From NCBI RefSeq assembly GCF_015476655.1, contig NZ_JABFHF010000005.1, positions 1 through 64,000 of the forward strand: a DNA stretch of 64,000 nt, read 5' to 3'. Source of the stretch: Aquiflexum lacus. Lineage in GTDB: Bacteria > Bacteroidota > Bacteroidia > Cytophagales > Cyclobacteriaceae. The notes under the pieces are model-generated. The model was given only the letters and a program-made list of their open reading frames with translations, did not search any database and was not told the origin of the DNA. Numbering within the stretch: position 1 is the first letter of the stretch; the number at the start of each line of letters is the position of its first letter. Shown piece by piece: positions 33,524 to 42,832 of the stretch. Both the position numbers and the translations under genes were made by a program.

Positions 33524-36460
33524 TTAGGTTAACAATGCTTCTATATCTTCTTTGTCCAAGGTCTTCATAAAGCTTTCCTCGGTACTGATGAGCTCTCCGG
33601 CCAAGGCCATTTTTCTTTGCTGAAGTGCCATGATTTTTTCTTCAACAGTATCCTTGGTGATGAATTTATAGATGATGACTTTGTTTTCCTGACCGATTCG
33701 GTGGGCCCTGTCTATGGCTTGGGCTTCCACGGCAGGATTCCACCAAGGATCCAGCAAAAAGACATATTCGGCTTTGGTCAGATTGAGGCCAACACCGCCT
33801 GCTTTTAGGGAAATCAGGAAAATCTTTACTTCATCATTTTCCTGAAAAGTAGTGACCTGCTTTTGTCTGTCTTTGGTGGTCCCGTCAAGATAAGCATATT
33901 TCATGTTTTCCTGATCGAGATATTCTTTTACAATAGCCAAATGACGGACAAATTGACTGAAGACCAATACCTTGTGTCCTTCACTTGCAGTGGCATGCAA
34001 CATGTGGATAACATCTTCGAGCTTGCCTGAATCTCCTTCATATTCCTTGTCAGTCAACTTGGGGTGATTGGCAATTTGTCGCAATTGGGTCAGTCCTCTT
34101 AACAGCATAAACTGCTGATTTTTCATCCCGGGAACACCCAAATCTTTTACTATTTTCTCTCTGTAATAACCTTTCACCTCTTCATAGGCCTTTTCCTGAT
34201 CAGAGGTCATGGTTGAGTATTTGATATTGACTACTTTTTCAGGAAGGTCAGTTGCAACTTGGGACTTTAACCTTCGCAGAATGAAGGGCTTGATCATGGC
34301 ATTCAGCTTAATGGCTTTGTCCATATCATTCTTTTTTTCTATAGGTAGTAAGAACTGTTTTTTAAACATGTTCTGATTTCCCAATAGCCCCCGGTTGATG
34401 AAATTCATCTGTGACCACAAATCCATGGTTCCGTTTTCAACAGGTGTACCTGTCAAAATCAGACGATGACGGCAATTGAGTTCATTCACGGCTTTCGCAA
34501 TGATGCTTCCCGGGTTTTTAATGGCTTGGGATTCATCTAATATAATATAATTGAAATAGAAATCTTTTAAGATATCCACATCCATTCTTGTAATGCCATA
34601 GGAGCTCAAAACAAGATCATATTTGGCAAATTGTGTATTGTCTTTAAGCCTCTGTGTTCCGGTATAGGTTAGGATTTTAAGTTTTGGAGTGAATTTTCTG
34701 GCTTCCAATTCCCAGTTGTAGATAAGGGAAGTAGGCATGACCAATAGCGAAGTGGCTTCTGGATTTGTCTCTTTTTCATGAGCCAATAATGCCAAGGTCT
34801 GAACAGTTTTCCCCAATCCCATATCATCAGCGAGACATCCCCCAAACCGGTATTCACTCAAAAATCTCAACCAATTATAACCTGCTTTTTGATAAGGTCG
34901 AAGAGTGCCCTTGAAAGTAACTGGCAATTCATAATCTTCAATACTTGAAAAATCCCTGAGTTTTTCCAGTTTTCTACTAAGGGTCAGTTGGACAAGGTTT
35001 CCGTTTTGAAGTTCTTGTGCCAAAGCAATATGGTGCTTTTTGAGTACCAGGACATGTTCTTCATTTTCTTTTTCCTGATCTTCCAAAAATGCAAAAATCT
35101 CAGAGTAATTGACAAACCATGAATCCGGAATTACGGCGATTTCACCGTTGGGCAATTCAAATTCGGTTTTACCCAAAAGCAACATTTTTCTGATTTTTTG
35201 GAACGGGATCTTATAAGGTCCAAACTGAATGATTGCATGTACATCAAACCAGTCAATGTTTTCCTTAACCTCTACCGAAATGTGCGCACGTCCTATAAAG
35301 TATCGTTTGCCCTTCATATTGGTCCCCTGCTGTATTCGGATACCCATATTTTCCATTGATTCTTTATGGGTATTTATCCAATCGAACGCTTTTGATTTGG
35401 CTAAGGAATACCGTGCTGTTCTCACAGGCAAACCCATATCTTTCAAATAATCTCCGTAAGATTTTTCTTTATCAAGGTCTCGAATTACTTTGTGAAAAAT
35501 ATAATTGTCTTCAATTTGTTCCAATTCTACATTGTTGGCAGTTTTATCCTCTGCCCTAAAGGCATATTCCCCGTATTGGAACTGAAGATCAAATACTATC
35601 TTATCTTCTTCCTCTTCATTTTCGAGGTTATTACCAAACAGATCTACTTTGGGATTGGACGGAAGGTCACTCAGACTGAGTACAGGATTTGGTTTTGATC
35701 TTTCCACTTTGATGTCAAAGCCTTTCGCATATACATCAAAAGAAGAAACCAATTGGGTTACAAATTTTTCATAGTATTGTTTTTCCACTTTCCGAGGAAT
35801 GACGATGAATTTTTTGTTTAGAAAAGGCTTTAGTTTTTTTCCATCGACTCCTTTTTCAAAGCTGTACAATTGATAATTCACAACAAGCCATGCAGGTTCG
35901 TGGCAGATCAAAAAACCGTTTTTATACTGCCATTCTAATCGTTCTCCCTGATATTTGATGGTAGGGAAATAATGGGTATTTTCTTCATTTCTTCTAAAAT
36001 GAAATAGAACGGATGCTTTTTCAGGCATGATTTCGATTTCCCTCCAAATGGGATTTCCATCATTCCCCATTTCGAAAAAACGTTTCCCACTCATTTTATC
36101 GAGAATTTTGGCACGGAGGGCCTCTAGTTTCAATTCAATTAACTGCTGGAATTCTTTGTTTCCCGTATTTTCATCATAGATTTTCCGGAGGTATTCTTTT
36201 GGTTTGAGTTTTTTGATATTAAATTTTTTGACTACTGCATCCTGCTGCATTTCATCCATCCATCGGATCAGCTGGAAATCGGTTTCATCCAAACCGGAGG
36301 CGAACTCAGGGGCGTTTACATGGGAAATATTTTGATGGGCATAGGACAGCCTTCCTTTTTCATCCAACTGTACTACAAAGGATTCAAAAAGCAATCCCAG
36401 GAATTCATGGCTGAATAAAGAATAGATAATCTCAAATGGCTGTTCTGCTGATACTTTCAT
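33524..36460 (-). CDS. SNF2/SWI2-type ATP-dependent helicase
   Basis: A 978-aa protein. The first about 500 residues are a divergent N-terminal region common to bacterial SNF2 proteins. The ATPase core starts around residue 525 (TLRPYQKAGYNWLRFLSEYRFGGCLADDMGLGKTVQTLALL), with Walker A GLGKT near 550, motif II DESQ (ILDESQAIKNPGS), the motif III TGTPVEN, and lobe 2 with LISLKAGGVGLNLTKAEYVFLLDPWWNPAVEAQAIDRAHRIGQ. No zinc-finger SWIM motif is seen. It probably remodels DNA-protein complexes or acts with RNA polymerase recycling. It lies just upstream of purU on the same strand. Confidence 0.92.
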   Translation of the reverse strand: MKVSAEQPFEIIYSLFSHEFLGLLFESFVVQLDEKGRLSYAHQNISHVNAPEFASGLDETDFQLIRWMDEMQQDAVVKKFNIKKLKPKEYLRKIYDENTGNKEFQQLIELKLEALRAKILDKMSGKRFFEMGNDGNPIWREIEIMPEKASVLFHFRRNEENTHYFPTIKYQGERLEWQYKNGFLICHEPAWLVVNYQLYSFEKGVDGKKLKPFLNKKFIVIPRKVEKQYYEKFVTQLVSSFDVYAKGFDIKVERSKPNPVLSLSDLPSNPKVDLFGNNLENEEEEDKIVFDLQFQYGEYAFRAEDKTANNVELEQIEDNYIFHKVIRDLDKEKSYGDYLKDMGLPVRTARYSLAKSKAFDWINTHKESMENMGIRIQQGTNMKGKRYFIGRAHISVEVKENIDWFDVHAIIQFGPYKIPFQKIRKMLLLGKTEFELPNGEIAVIPDSWFVNYSEIFAFLEDQEKENEEHVLVLKKHHIALAQELQNGNLVQLTLSRKLEKLRDFSSIEDYELPVTFKGTLRPYQKAGYNWLRFLSEYRFGGCLADDMGLGKTVQTLALLAHEKETNPEATSLLVMPTSLIYNWELEARKFTPKLKILTYTGTQRLKDNTQFAKYDLVLSSYGITRMDVDILKDFYFNYIILDESQAIKNPGSIIAKAVNELNCRHRLILTGTPVENGTMDLWSQMNFINRGLLGNQNMFKKQFLLPIEKKNDMDKAIKLNAMIKPFILRRLKSQVATDLPEKVVNIKYSTMTSDQEKAYEEVKGYYREKIVKDLGVPGMKNQQFMLLRGLTQLRQIANHPKLTDKEYEGDSGKLEDVIHMLHATASEGHKVLVFSQFVRHLAIVKEYLDQENMKYAYLDGTTKDRQKQVTTFQENDEVKIFLISLKAGGVGLNLTKAEYVFLLDPWWNPAVEAQAIDRAHRIGQENKVIIYKFITKDTVEEKIMALQQRKMALAGELISTEESFMKTLDKEDIEALLT

Positions 36461-36779
36461 AGGGACAGATTGATGTCAAACGGAGCAAATCCGTCAACCA
36501 AACTCATTTTTGCTAAATAAAACAGTTCGAAAAATAAGGAATTAATTTGGATTGAAAAAGTCATATATGTTGAATGTCCAACAGTTATTTTTTTTAAGAT
36601 GTGGTACTATTATTTCAAAGCACTTAAAAAAATCATAAAAACCACTCGCTTCAGCTACCAGGTTTATTCAATTAAAAAGTGTAAGGCTATCTGAGTGGAA
36701 TGGTTTTTCAACCTACTAAAAGAGGTGGATGCTTTCCACCCTCTTATAGTAGGTTGCAATTATGGTTTATGAGATTTGA
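36461..36779. other. Intergenic region between icd remnant and SNF2 gene
   Basis: 319 bp. The right part carries the SNF2 promoter; the left part holds the hairpin at 36710-36755 annotated separately. No gene recognised. Confidence 0.4.
36710..36755. terminator. Stem-loop, likely terminator of isocitrate dehydrogenase gene
   Basis: AACCTACTAAAAGAGGTGGA (36710-36729) pairs with TCCACCCTCTTATAGTAGGTT (36735-36755) with one bulge and a 5-base loop. It lies 25 bp downstream of the final stop of the isocitrate dehydrogenase frame (36780). A strong U-run is missing, so it may act as an mRNA 3'-end stabiliser or a dispersed hairpin. Confidence 0.5.
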
Positions 36780-37076
36780 TTATTGACCTTGCCCCAAAGA
36801 GAAACCTTGTACGCCGTCAAAGAAATATAGGTTTTCTGTTTTGATGACATCGATGTCTAATTGGGAAGCCCTTGTCAATAGCTCGATAATATCGGCTTTG
36901 GAAAAAGATCCACCCTCTTTTGGTTTGAATCTACATCTCCAATGGTCTGTGCAGAATGTTTCTTCAAATCCTTCCGGCCAAACTTTGATTCCCCTATTGG
37001 TAATCATGGAGAGTTTGATGTCTGAGAAATTCATTTTCTGGACAATGCCTGCAATCTCTTCCGCACTCGTCCCATT
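36780..37076 (-). pseudogene. C-terminal domain of isocitrate dehydrogenase, cut off by in-frame TAG
   Basis: This 99-codon stretch is in the same reading frame as the gene at 37077-38216 and continues it after the TAG at 37077-37079: NGTSAEEIAGIVQKMNFSDIKLSMITNRGIKVWPEG...CTDHWRCRF...FFDGVQGFSLGQGQ. It is the extra C-terminal domain of Thermus-type isocitrate dehydrogenases. TAG stands where the family has Trp (DVFVHW). An internal ATG at 37034 could start a separate 84-aa product. Unless the TAG is read through or is a sequencing error, this domain is not joined to the enzyme. Confidence 0.85.
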
Positions 37077-38216
37077 CTAGTGGACAAATACATCAACTCC
37101 TACCAATTCTTTTTTGGCCGGTTGTTTTTTCTTGTACTTTGGTAAGACCATGGGAATGTTTTTGTCATAGTGAACTGCCGGAAAAACCTCTGGTTTCTGA
37201 CCCAATCTGTCAATCACTGCCGCAGCAAATTCCTTGGTTCCAACTTTCTCTTTGCTTACTCCTTCTTTAAAAACATCATAGGTATGGATTCCGTCCTCTA
37301 TGGTTTTGAGCCAGGCATTTTGTACTTTTTCGGCTACATCTGACTGCCCTATATGGTTTAGCATCATAATAGCCCCTTGAAGAAGTCCCGAGGGATTTGC
37401 AATGTTTTGGCCGGCCCTGCGCGGGGCTGAACCATGAATCGCTTCAAACATGGCACATTCCTCTCCGATATTTGCCGATCCTGCCAATCCTACCGAACCT
37501 GTGATCTGTGCTGCTACATCAGACAAAACATCCCCATAGAGGTTGGGCATGACCAATACGTCAAATGCTTCCGGGCTATCCGCCAACTTGGCCGCACCGA
37601 TATCAATGATCCAATGTTCGTTTTCTATTTCAGGATATTCTTTAGCGATTTCATCAAAAACTTTATGAAAAAGCCCATCAGTCTGCTTCATGATATTGTC
37701 TTTGGTGAAGCAGGTCACTTTTTTCCTGTTCTGTTGTTTGGCATATTCAAAGGCATACCTTACAATTTTTTCACAACCCGGACGACTGATGAGTTTGAGG
37801 CACTGTATTACCTCATCTGTTTGCTGATGCTCGATCCCTGCATACAGGTCTTCCTCATTTTCCCTGACGATCACCACATCCATGACAGGGTGCTTGGTAG
37901 ACACAAAAGGATGCAAACTTCTGCAAGGTCTTACATTGGAATAGAGTCCCAAAAATTTTCTTGTAGTGACATTCAGACTTTTATATCCGCCACCTTGAGG
38001 CGTGGTAATCGGAGCCTTCAAAAAAATCTTGTTTCTCCTGATGATATCCCATGAGGAATTTGCTATTCCCGAGGTATTGCCCGACAGGTAAACTTTCTCT
38101 CCTACCTCGATCTCTTCAATTTCAATTTTGGCCCCTGCTGCTAAGATAATTTCCAGGGTGGCATCCATTATTTCAGGTCCAATTCCATCGCCTTTGGCTA
38201 CTGTGATTTTTTTCAT
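37077..38216 (-). CDS. icd: NADP-dependent isocitrate dehydrogenase, truncated
   Basis: 379 aa from the ATG at 38216 (MKKITVAKGDGIGPEIM, the family start; the frame is open to 38261 but that adds a non-conserved leader). The catalytic core is present: VTTRKFLGLYSNVRPCRS, DVVIVRENEEDLYAGIE, the catalytic Tyr/Lys region, MPNLYGDVLSDVAAQITGSVG and EAIHGSAPRRAGQNIANPSG. It stops at LVGVDVFVH by TAG in place of a Trp codon. The rest of the gene lies in frame at 36780-37076; the full enzyme would be 478 aa. It catalyses isocitrate to 2-oxoglutarate in the TCA cycle. Whether this form is active is uncertain. Confidence 0.88.
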   Translation of the reverse strand: MKKITVAKGDGIGPEIMDATLEIILAAGAKIEIEEIEVGEKVYLSGNTSGIANSSWDIIRRNKIFLKAPITTPQGGGYKSLNVTTRKFLGLYSNVRPCRSLHPFVSTKHPVMDVVIVRENEEDLYAGIEHQQTDEVIQCLKLISRPGCEKIVRYAFEYAKQQNRKKVTCFTKDNIMKQTDGLFHKVFDEIAKEYPEIENEHWIIDIGAAKLADSPEAFDVLVMPNLYGDVLSDVAAQITGSVGLAGSANIGEECAMFEAIHGSAPRRAGQNIANPSGLLQGAIMMLNHIGQSDVAEKVQNAWLKTIEDGIHTYDVFKEGVSKEKVGTKEFAAAVIDRLGQKPEVFPAVHYDKNIPMVLPKYKKKQPAKKELVGVDVFVH

Positions 38217-38261
38217 ATGAAGGTTTTGATTTGGTTCGATCAAAATTCTCAGAAAAATCAC

Positions 38262-38714
38262 ATAAATAAAAATATATGTTTATAATGTATATTATAAAAG
38301 TAATTAATGATTTTGTGTTTTTTTCCATTTTCTCTGGAGCTCTCGGTAGTGAATAATTTTATTATTCTTGATTCCTTTCTTCCGCTAAAAAAATTCTAAA
38401 CTTCTATCCCCCGTCTGGGTGTAAAAAATGCGTTTGAATGGGTGGAGTTTCCAACTCTGCCCTATTTTGATCCGGGAATTGAAATCCCAATTTTAACAAG
38501 TTCAACCCATTAAAATTCTATCTCCCAATTCGAAGCAATTTGTGTAACCATTTGGAAAAAAGAGAAGATTGGATTTTCCAAGACCGTTTAAACACTACCA
38601 TTTTTCATGGGTCAGGTAATGTAGAGGCGAATTTAATCTTTAACATAAAGATAATACGGTAGGTGTTCGGTTTGCCTATTGCAGGATTATATTGCGTCGG
38701 ATTATATAACCACA
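38262..38714. other. Intergenic region upstream of small secreted protein
   Basis: About 450 bp. It contains the divergent promoters of the isocitrate dehydrogenase gene (right to left) and of the gene at 38718. At 38377-38407 the word TTCTTCCGCTAAAAAAATTC occurs; a variant follows the next gene at 39303-39334. No gene recognised. Confidence 0.4.
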
Positions 38715-38717
38715 ATG

Positions 38718-39188
38718 ATGAAAAAATTAACTGTTTTAATGCTTTGCTTATTTTTTGTCCATAGTCTATCTGCCCAAGACCAACAAGCCATTAGAATAAC
38801 AAATCAGACTACCCAAAAGGAGTTTCTCATTAAAGAAAATAAGAGAATACTGGTGGAAACAACTGACGGGGAAAAGTATTCCGGCCGATTTAGCATTTCA
38901 AATAATACGCTTATCATTGATAATAAAACGCTCGATATAGCCGATATTCAATATTTGAAGCGCAATACGCTTTTAACTTCTACGCTTACCACCGGCTTGC
39001 TTGTCTATGGTGGAGCAATTACGGCAGGTTTTGGGGCAATTATCGGTGTTTTTGGTAATCCAGCCGGCTTTTTTTTGTTTATACCTGCTGCAGGAATGAT
39101 TTATGCGGGAATTAAATCGCCAAATTTTCACAAAAAATACAAAACGGAAAAGGACTGGACATTCGAGACAGAAACCTTGTCTCAATAA
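38718..39188 (+). CDS. Secreted protein with glycine-rich hydrophobic C-terminal segments, unknown function
   Basis: 156 aa from the ATG at 38718, chosen over an adjacent ATG at 38715 and an upstream in-frame ATG at 38679 because it opens the signal peptide MKKLTVLMLCLFFVHSLSAQ. The mature N-terminal half has beta strands (ILVETTDGEKYSGRFSISNNTLIIDNKTLDIADIQYLKR) resembling a small SH3-like or pre-barrel fold. The C-terminal half has two hydrophobic stretches (LTTGLLVYGGAITAGFGAIIGVFG and GFFLFIPAAGMIYAGI) that look membrane-inserting. No family recognised. It is flanked by a short imperfect direct repeat. Confidence 0.6.
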   Translation: MKKLTVLMLCLFFVHSLSAQDQQAIRITNQTTQKEFLIKENKRILVETTDGEKYSGRFSISNNTLIIDNKTLDIADIQYLKRNTLLTSTLTTGLLVYGGAITAGFGAIIGVFGNPAGFFLFIPAAGMIYAGIKSPNFHKKYKTEKDWTFETETLSQ

Positions 39189-39523
39189 AAGCCTTTAGAG
39201 ATGTTTTATTAAAGTGTCTGCTTCTAGAATAGGGAGGTCAAAATTTCAATCCTTTTTCTCTCGTATTCACCACAAGGGATATTTCTCTAAACCTTCCTTC
39301 ATTTCTTCCGCTGAAAAAATTTCCAAACCTCTATGCAAAAAAAAACATAGGATAGAAGAAATGAAAGCATCAAAAAGGTGATTGCCTACATCTTGGAAAA
39401 TATTCTGTAGGGTGATGCTACAAAATTCAATTTATAGTCTTAAGATTCGCTCAAGAAAAGCTTAATTTGCTTTTAACTAGTGTTTGTTTTCGATTTTGTA
39501 GTGATGCATATATTCTTATTTCC
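39189..39523. other. Intergenic region before amino-acid permease
   Basis: 335 bp containing one arm (39303-39334) of the direct repeat that flanks the preceding gene, and the permease promoter. No RNA gene or ORF recognised. Confidence 0.35.
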
Positions 39524-40996
39524 ATGAGCAACCCCGCACTTACCCGACAATTGGGATTGATGGGCTTGGTAGCTACAGGGGTCTGTTCCATGTTGGGGGC
39601 ATCGATCAATGTGGTCCCTTTTATGATCCAAAGACATGTTCCCGGAATTGGTCCCTATGTTTTGTATGCGTTTATTTTTGCTGCCATTCCGGCTTTGTTG
39701 GCCGCGATGGCTTATGCAATCTTAGCCACCGCAATGCCTCGGGCTGGTGGAAGCTACATTTATGCCAGTAGGGGATTAAACCCCTATTTGGGTTTTGTGG
39801 CCAGTTTTTCCCAATGGTTTGGTTTGTCCATTGTCATAGGGGTGGTGGCTTATGTAACGATTCCGTTTTTCAGGGACATTGCAACAGCACTATCTTTTGA
39901 AGGCCTTGCCATCATCTTGGATTCAGGCCTTGTGCGGGTAAGTCTTGCGCTATTGCTGGTTTGGATTTTTGTTTATGTCAATATCAGGGGAGCAAAATTG
40001 TATGAAAAGACGGTCATTCCTTTGATGATCCTGATGTTTTTGCTTGGTGGGATAGTGATTGTAGCAGGATTCAGTTTTACGCATGAAGATTTCTTTTCAG
40101 CCATATTGGAAAGAGAAGGCTCTATTGTTTCCAACTTTCCAACTTCCGACTTCCAACTTTCCAACTTCCTTTCAGCTTCAGCTATTCTTTTTGCAAGTTT
40201 CATTGGTTTTGACAGTATTGCCCAAGCTGGTGGAGAGGCAAAGAACCCGACAAAGAAAATTCCCTTAGCTATAGGATTGACTATCTTGATAGTGGGCGGA
40301 TATTATATGTTGTTTACAGGGGCTGTTTACCAGGCAGTTCCTTGGAATTTTATAGCAGAAGAATCACTTAAAAAAGACATCACCGCTCCGGGGATGATGA
40401 GTTATTTGCTTCCTCCGGGTTTGACTGTTGCCATTGTTGCAGGAGCAGCCATCGCATTGATCAACGATTTGCCTGCCATGTTGCTTTCGGTTTCAAGATT
40501 GATGTTTGCCTGGGCCGAAGATGGCATTTTCCCAAAAACAATTACAAAAATCCACCCTTCTTTTCACACACCATATTCGGCAATTATACTGAGTGGGGCC
40601 ATGGCAAGTGTGGGGATTTTGGGCAGTCATTTTGCCGGTGATTTCTTTTTGGGAATTGACATCATGGTAACTTCTATGATGGTCAATTTTCTCCTAATGT
40701 GCATAACTTTGCTGAGCATAGATAAAATCAACCCAAGCCTATCCAGCAAAATCACTTTGGTGAAAAATCAGTCATTGAGAAAAGCTATTGGGTGGCTTGG
40801 AACATTTGTTTTAACCTTTTTTCTAGTTATCCACACTTGGAAAGACCTGAATACCGAAGCAGCCGCTTGGTATTTTCACTCCACGCCGATTTGGTTGATC
40901 GTCATGGCTATTGCATCCATGATATTCTATTTTAAATTTACCCAAATGAAGAAAAAGGGGATTGATGTCAAATCGCTTTTTTCCAGATTGCCTTGA
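39524..40996 (+). CDS. APC family amino-acid permease
   Basis: 490 aa from the ATG at 39524 (MSNPALTRQLGLMGLVATGVCSMLGASINVVPFMI), 12 predicted membrane helices. The first helix pair carries the APC-type G-x-S-I-x-V and the following PALLAAMAYAILATAMPRAGGSYIYASRGLNPYLGFV. The loop before helix VI contains an insertion encoded by a low-complexity repeat at 40131-40169 (residues SNFPTSDFQLSNFLSA). The reading frame stays open. It transports an amino acid or polyamine; substrate unknown. It stands alone, 158 bp upstream of the aldo/keto reductase gene. Confidence 0.88.
   Translation: MSNPALTRQLGLMGLVATGVCSMLGASINVVPFMIQRHVPGIGPYVLYAFIFAAIPALLAAMAYAILATAMPRAGGSYIYASRGLNPYLGFVASFSQWFGLSIVIGVVAYVTIPFFRDIATALSFEGLAIILDSGLVRVSLALLLVWIFVYVNIRGAKLYEKTVIPLMILMFLLGGIVIVAGFSFTHEDFFSAILEREGSIVSNFPTSDFQLSNFLSASAILFASFIGFDSIAQAGGEAKNPTKKIPLAIGLTILIVGGYYMLFTGAVYQAVPWNFIAEESLKKDITAPGMMSYLLPPGLTVAIVAGAAIALINDLPAMLLSVSRLMFAWAEDGIFPKTITKIHPSFHTPYSAIILSGAMASVGILGSHFAGDFFLGIDIMVTSMMVNFLLMCITLLSIDKINPSLSSKITLVKNQSLRKAIGWLGTFVLTFFLVIHTWKDLNTEAAAWYFHSTPIWLIVMAIASMIFYFKFTQMKKKGIDVKSLFSRLP
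40131..40169 (+). repeat. CCAACTT-type repeat inside the permease gene
   Basis: CCAACTTTCCAACTTCCGAC followed by a further CCAACTTTCCAACTTCC, i.e. a near-direct repeat of CCAACTTTCCAACTTC units, 39 bp in total. It keeps the frame and adds about 13 residues to a loop. The words are the same as those in the intergenic repeat near 45871-45876. Confidence 0.55.
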
Positions 40997-41154
40997 TAAA
41001 ACACCTATGACGAATTTATAAATGGATGCTTTTGAACTACAAAAAACATTCTAGTCTATAAAAAACTTTGCCTTGTCACCTCGACTTCAGGAGAGGTCTG
41101 CTACCTTTCTTGATGACATTTCCTTTCTATAAATGCGAAATTTAAAAACTACCT

Positions 41155-42606
41155 ATGACTAATTTATACACTGAACTAGCCCTAGACCTTAGAATCTCAA
41201 AAGTACTGACCGGACTTTGGCAGATTGCGGATATGGAGAAAGACGGGAACATGCTTGATCCGAATATCACATCGTTGGAAATGGCGCCATATGTGGAAGC
41301 CGGATTGACTACTTTTGATATGGCAGACCATTATGGATCGGCGGAAATTATAGCAGGCACATTTTTTAACCGTCATCCTTTAGGCAAAAAAGCACAGCTC
41401 CTGACCAAATGGGTACCGAAACCAGGAAAATCAAGCAAAGAAGCAACCCGGGAGGCCATTCAATTATCCTTGGATAGACTAAAGGTTGAAAAAATTGATT
41501 TGTTGCAGTTTCATGCTTGGTCTTATCCGGATGCCACTTGGTTGGATCAGCTTTTTTGGCTTGCCGAATTGAAAGAAGAAGGGCTTATCAAGCATATTGG
41601 GCTGACGAATTTTGATGCTGCACATCTCAGAGTAGTATGTGCCAGTGGCATTCCTGTGGTTTCCAATCAAGTCTGTCATTCTTTGATTGACCAAAGGGCT
41701 TCAGGGGAAATGGCCCAAGTCTGTAAAGAATATGGGGTGAAGATTTTGGCTTTTGGGACTTTGGCAGGCGGGTTCTTATCAGACAAATGGTTGGGAAAAG
41801 CAGAACCTTCTATTGAAAGTGGCGCTACTTGGTCACAGATGAAATACAAAAGATTTATAGATGTAGCCAGAGGTTGGGAAATGTTTCAGCACCTGCTGGA
41901 AAATGTGGATAAAGTGGCAAAAAAGCATCAAGTCTCTATTGCCAATGTGGCTACCAAGTACATCATGGAACAAGATTATGTTGGGGGTGTAATTATCGGA
42001 GCAAGATTGGGTCAAAGTATTCATATTGAGGACACTAAGCAATTGTTTTCATTTGAATTGGACGATGTGGATAAGTCAGTTATCCACAATGCACAATCCC
42101 AATTATTTCCTGTTCCAGGTGACTGTGGCGATGAATACCGGAAGCCTCCTTTTTTGACTGCATCGGGGGACCTTAGTCATCACCTGGAAGAGCTTCCCAA
42201 ACCATATAAGGTTAAGAATGGAGCTCATGGAAGTTTACAAGTATTCAGCGGGACGGTTTGGGAAGGTATGGCCGGTTACAGCCGTGCAACAAGAAGAGGA
42301 AACAGGATTTCTGTATCGGGGACCACCGCAACTCATGGTTCCAAAATGATCGGAGGAACAGATGCAGCTGCTCAAGCCCATTTTGTGTTCGATAAGATCG
42401 AGGCAGCTATTATTTCTTTGGGAGGTAAAATGGAGGATGTCATTCGGACGAGGATATTTGTTAACAACATCAAGGATTGGGAACCTGTTGCCCGTGCCCA
42501 CGGACAGCGCTTTGCCCATATTCAACCTGCTAATACATTGGTTGAGGCAAAATTGGTAGGTGAGGGGTATTTGGTGGAGATTGAAGCAGAAGCGGAGGTA
42601 TTGTAA
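41155..42606 (+). CDS. Aldo/keto reductase fused to a RidA-like domain
   Basis: A 483-aa protein. Residues about 10-315 are an aldo/keto reductase TIM barrel with the catalytic tetrad visible: Asp55 and Tyr60 in FDMADHYGS, Lys85 in LLTKWVPK, His120 in QFHAWS. Residues about 340-483 form a RidA/YjgF trimer-type domain (SGTVWEGMAGYSRATRRGNRISVSGTTATHG ... EDVIRTRIFVNNIKDWEPV, with the conserved Arg). RidA members deaminate reactive enamines or imines; a linked reductase could handle a carbonyl or imine product in the same pathway. Substrate unknown. No clear operon partner. Confidence 0.87.
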   Translation: MTNLYTELALDLRISKVLTGLWQIADMEKDGNMLDPNITSLEMAPYVEAGLTTFDMADHYGSAEIIAGTFFNRHPLGKKAQLLTKWVPKPGKSSKEATREAIQLSLDRLKVEKIDLLQFHAWSYPDATWLDQLFWLAELKEEGLIKHIGLTNFDAAHLRVVCASGIPVVSNQVCHSLIDQRASGEMAQVCKEYGVKILAFGTLAGGFLSDKWLGKAEPSIESGATWSQMKYKRFIDVARGWEMFQHLLENVDKVAKKHQVSIANVATKYIMEQDYVGGVIIGARLGQSIHIEDTKQLFSFELDDVDKSVIHNAQSQLFPVPGDCGDEYRKPPFLTASGDLSHHLEELPKPYKVKNGAHGSLQVFSGTVWEGMAGYSRATRRGNRISVSGTTATHGSKMIGGTDAAAQAHFVFDKIEAAIISLGGKMEDVIRTRIFVNNIKDWEPVARAHGQRFAHIQPANTLVEAKLVGEGYLVEIEAEAEVL

Positions 42607-42832
42607 CTGTCGGAAATCAACATTAATTATAAATCCAAAAGAAATTGGACCATTTTCGGAATTGATTTAAGAACCTCAAAAGTGGCAAAAGAAGACAAAA
42701 GTTTATCAATTTCTTTTGTTCACTTTTCTTTCTTTTGTGGTTCCAAAAATTTCTTGTGATTCAAGCACGATGGAATAATTTTAAAGGACCATGTTTGTTA
42801 AGTTTAAATTTAAGTTGTAAAAAATAAGCATC

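Noticed and set aside
28837-37079. Two genes interrupted by TAG, suggesting TAG might be recoded.
   Set aside because: The TAG replaces Glu in one gene and Trp in the other, and TAG is used as the normal stop elsewhere in the window (for example 27707-27709 and after arsR). Independent mutations or sequencing errors fit better.
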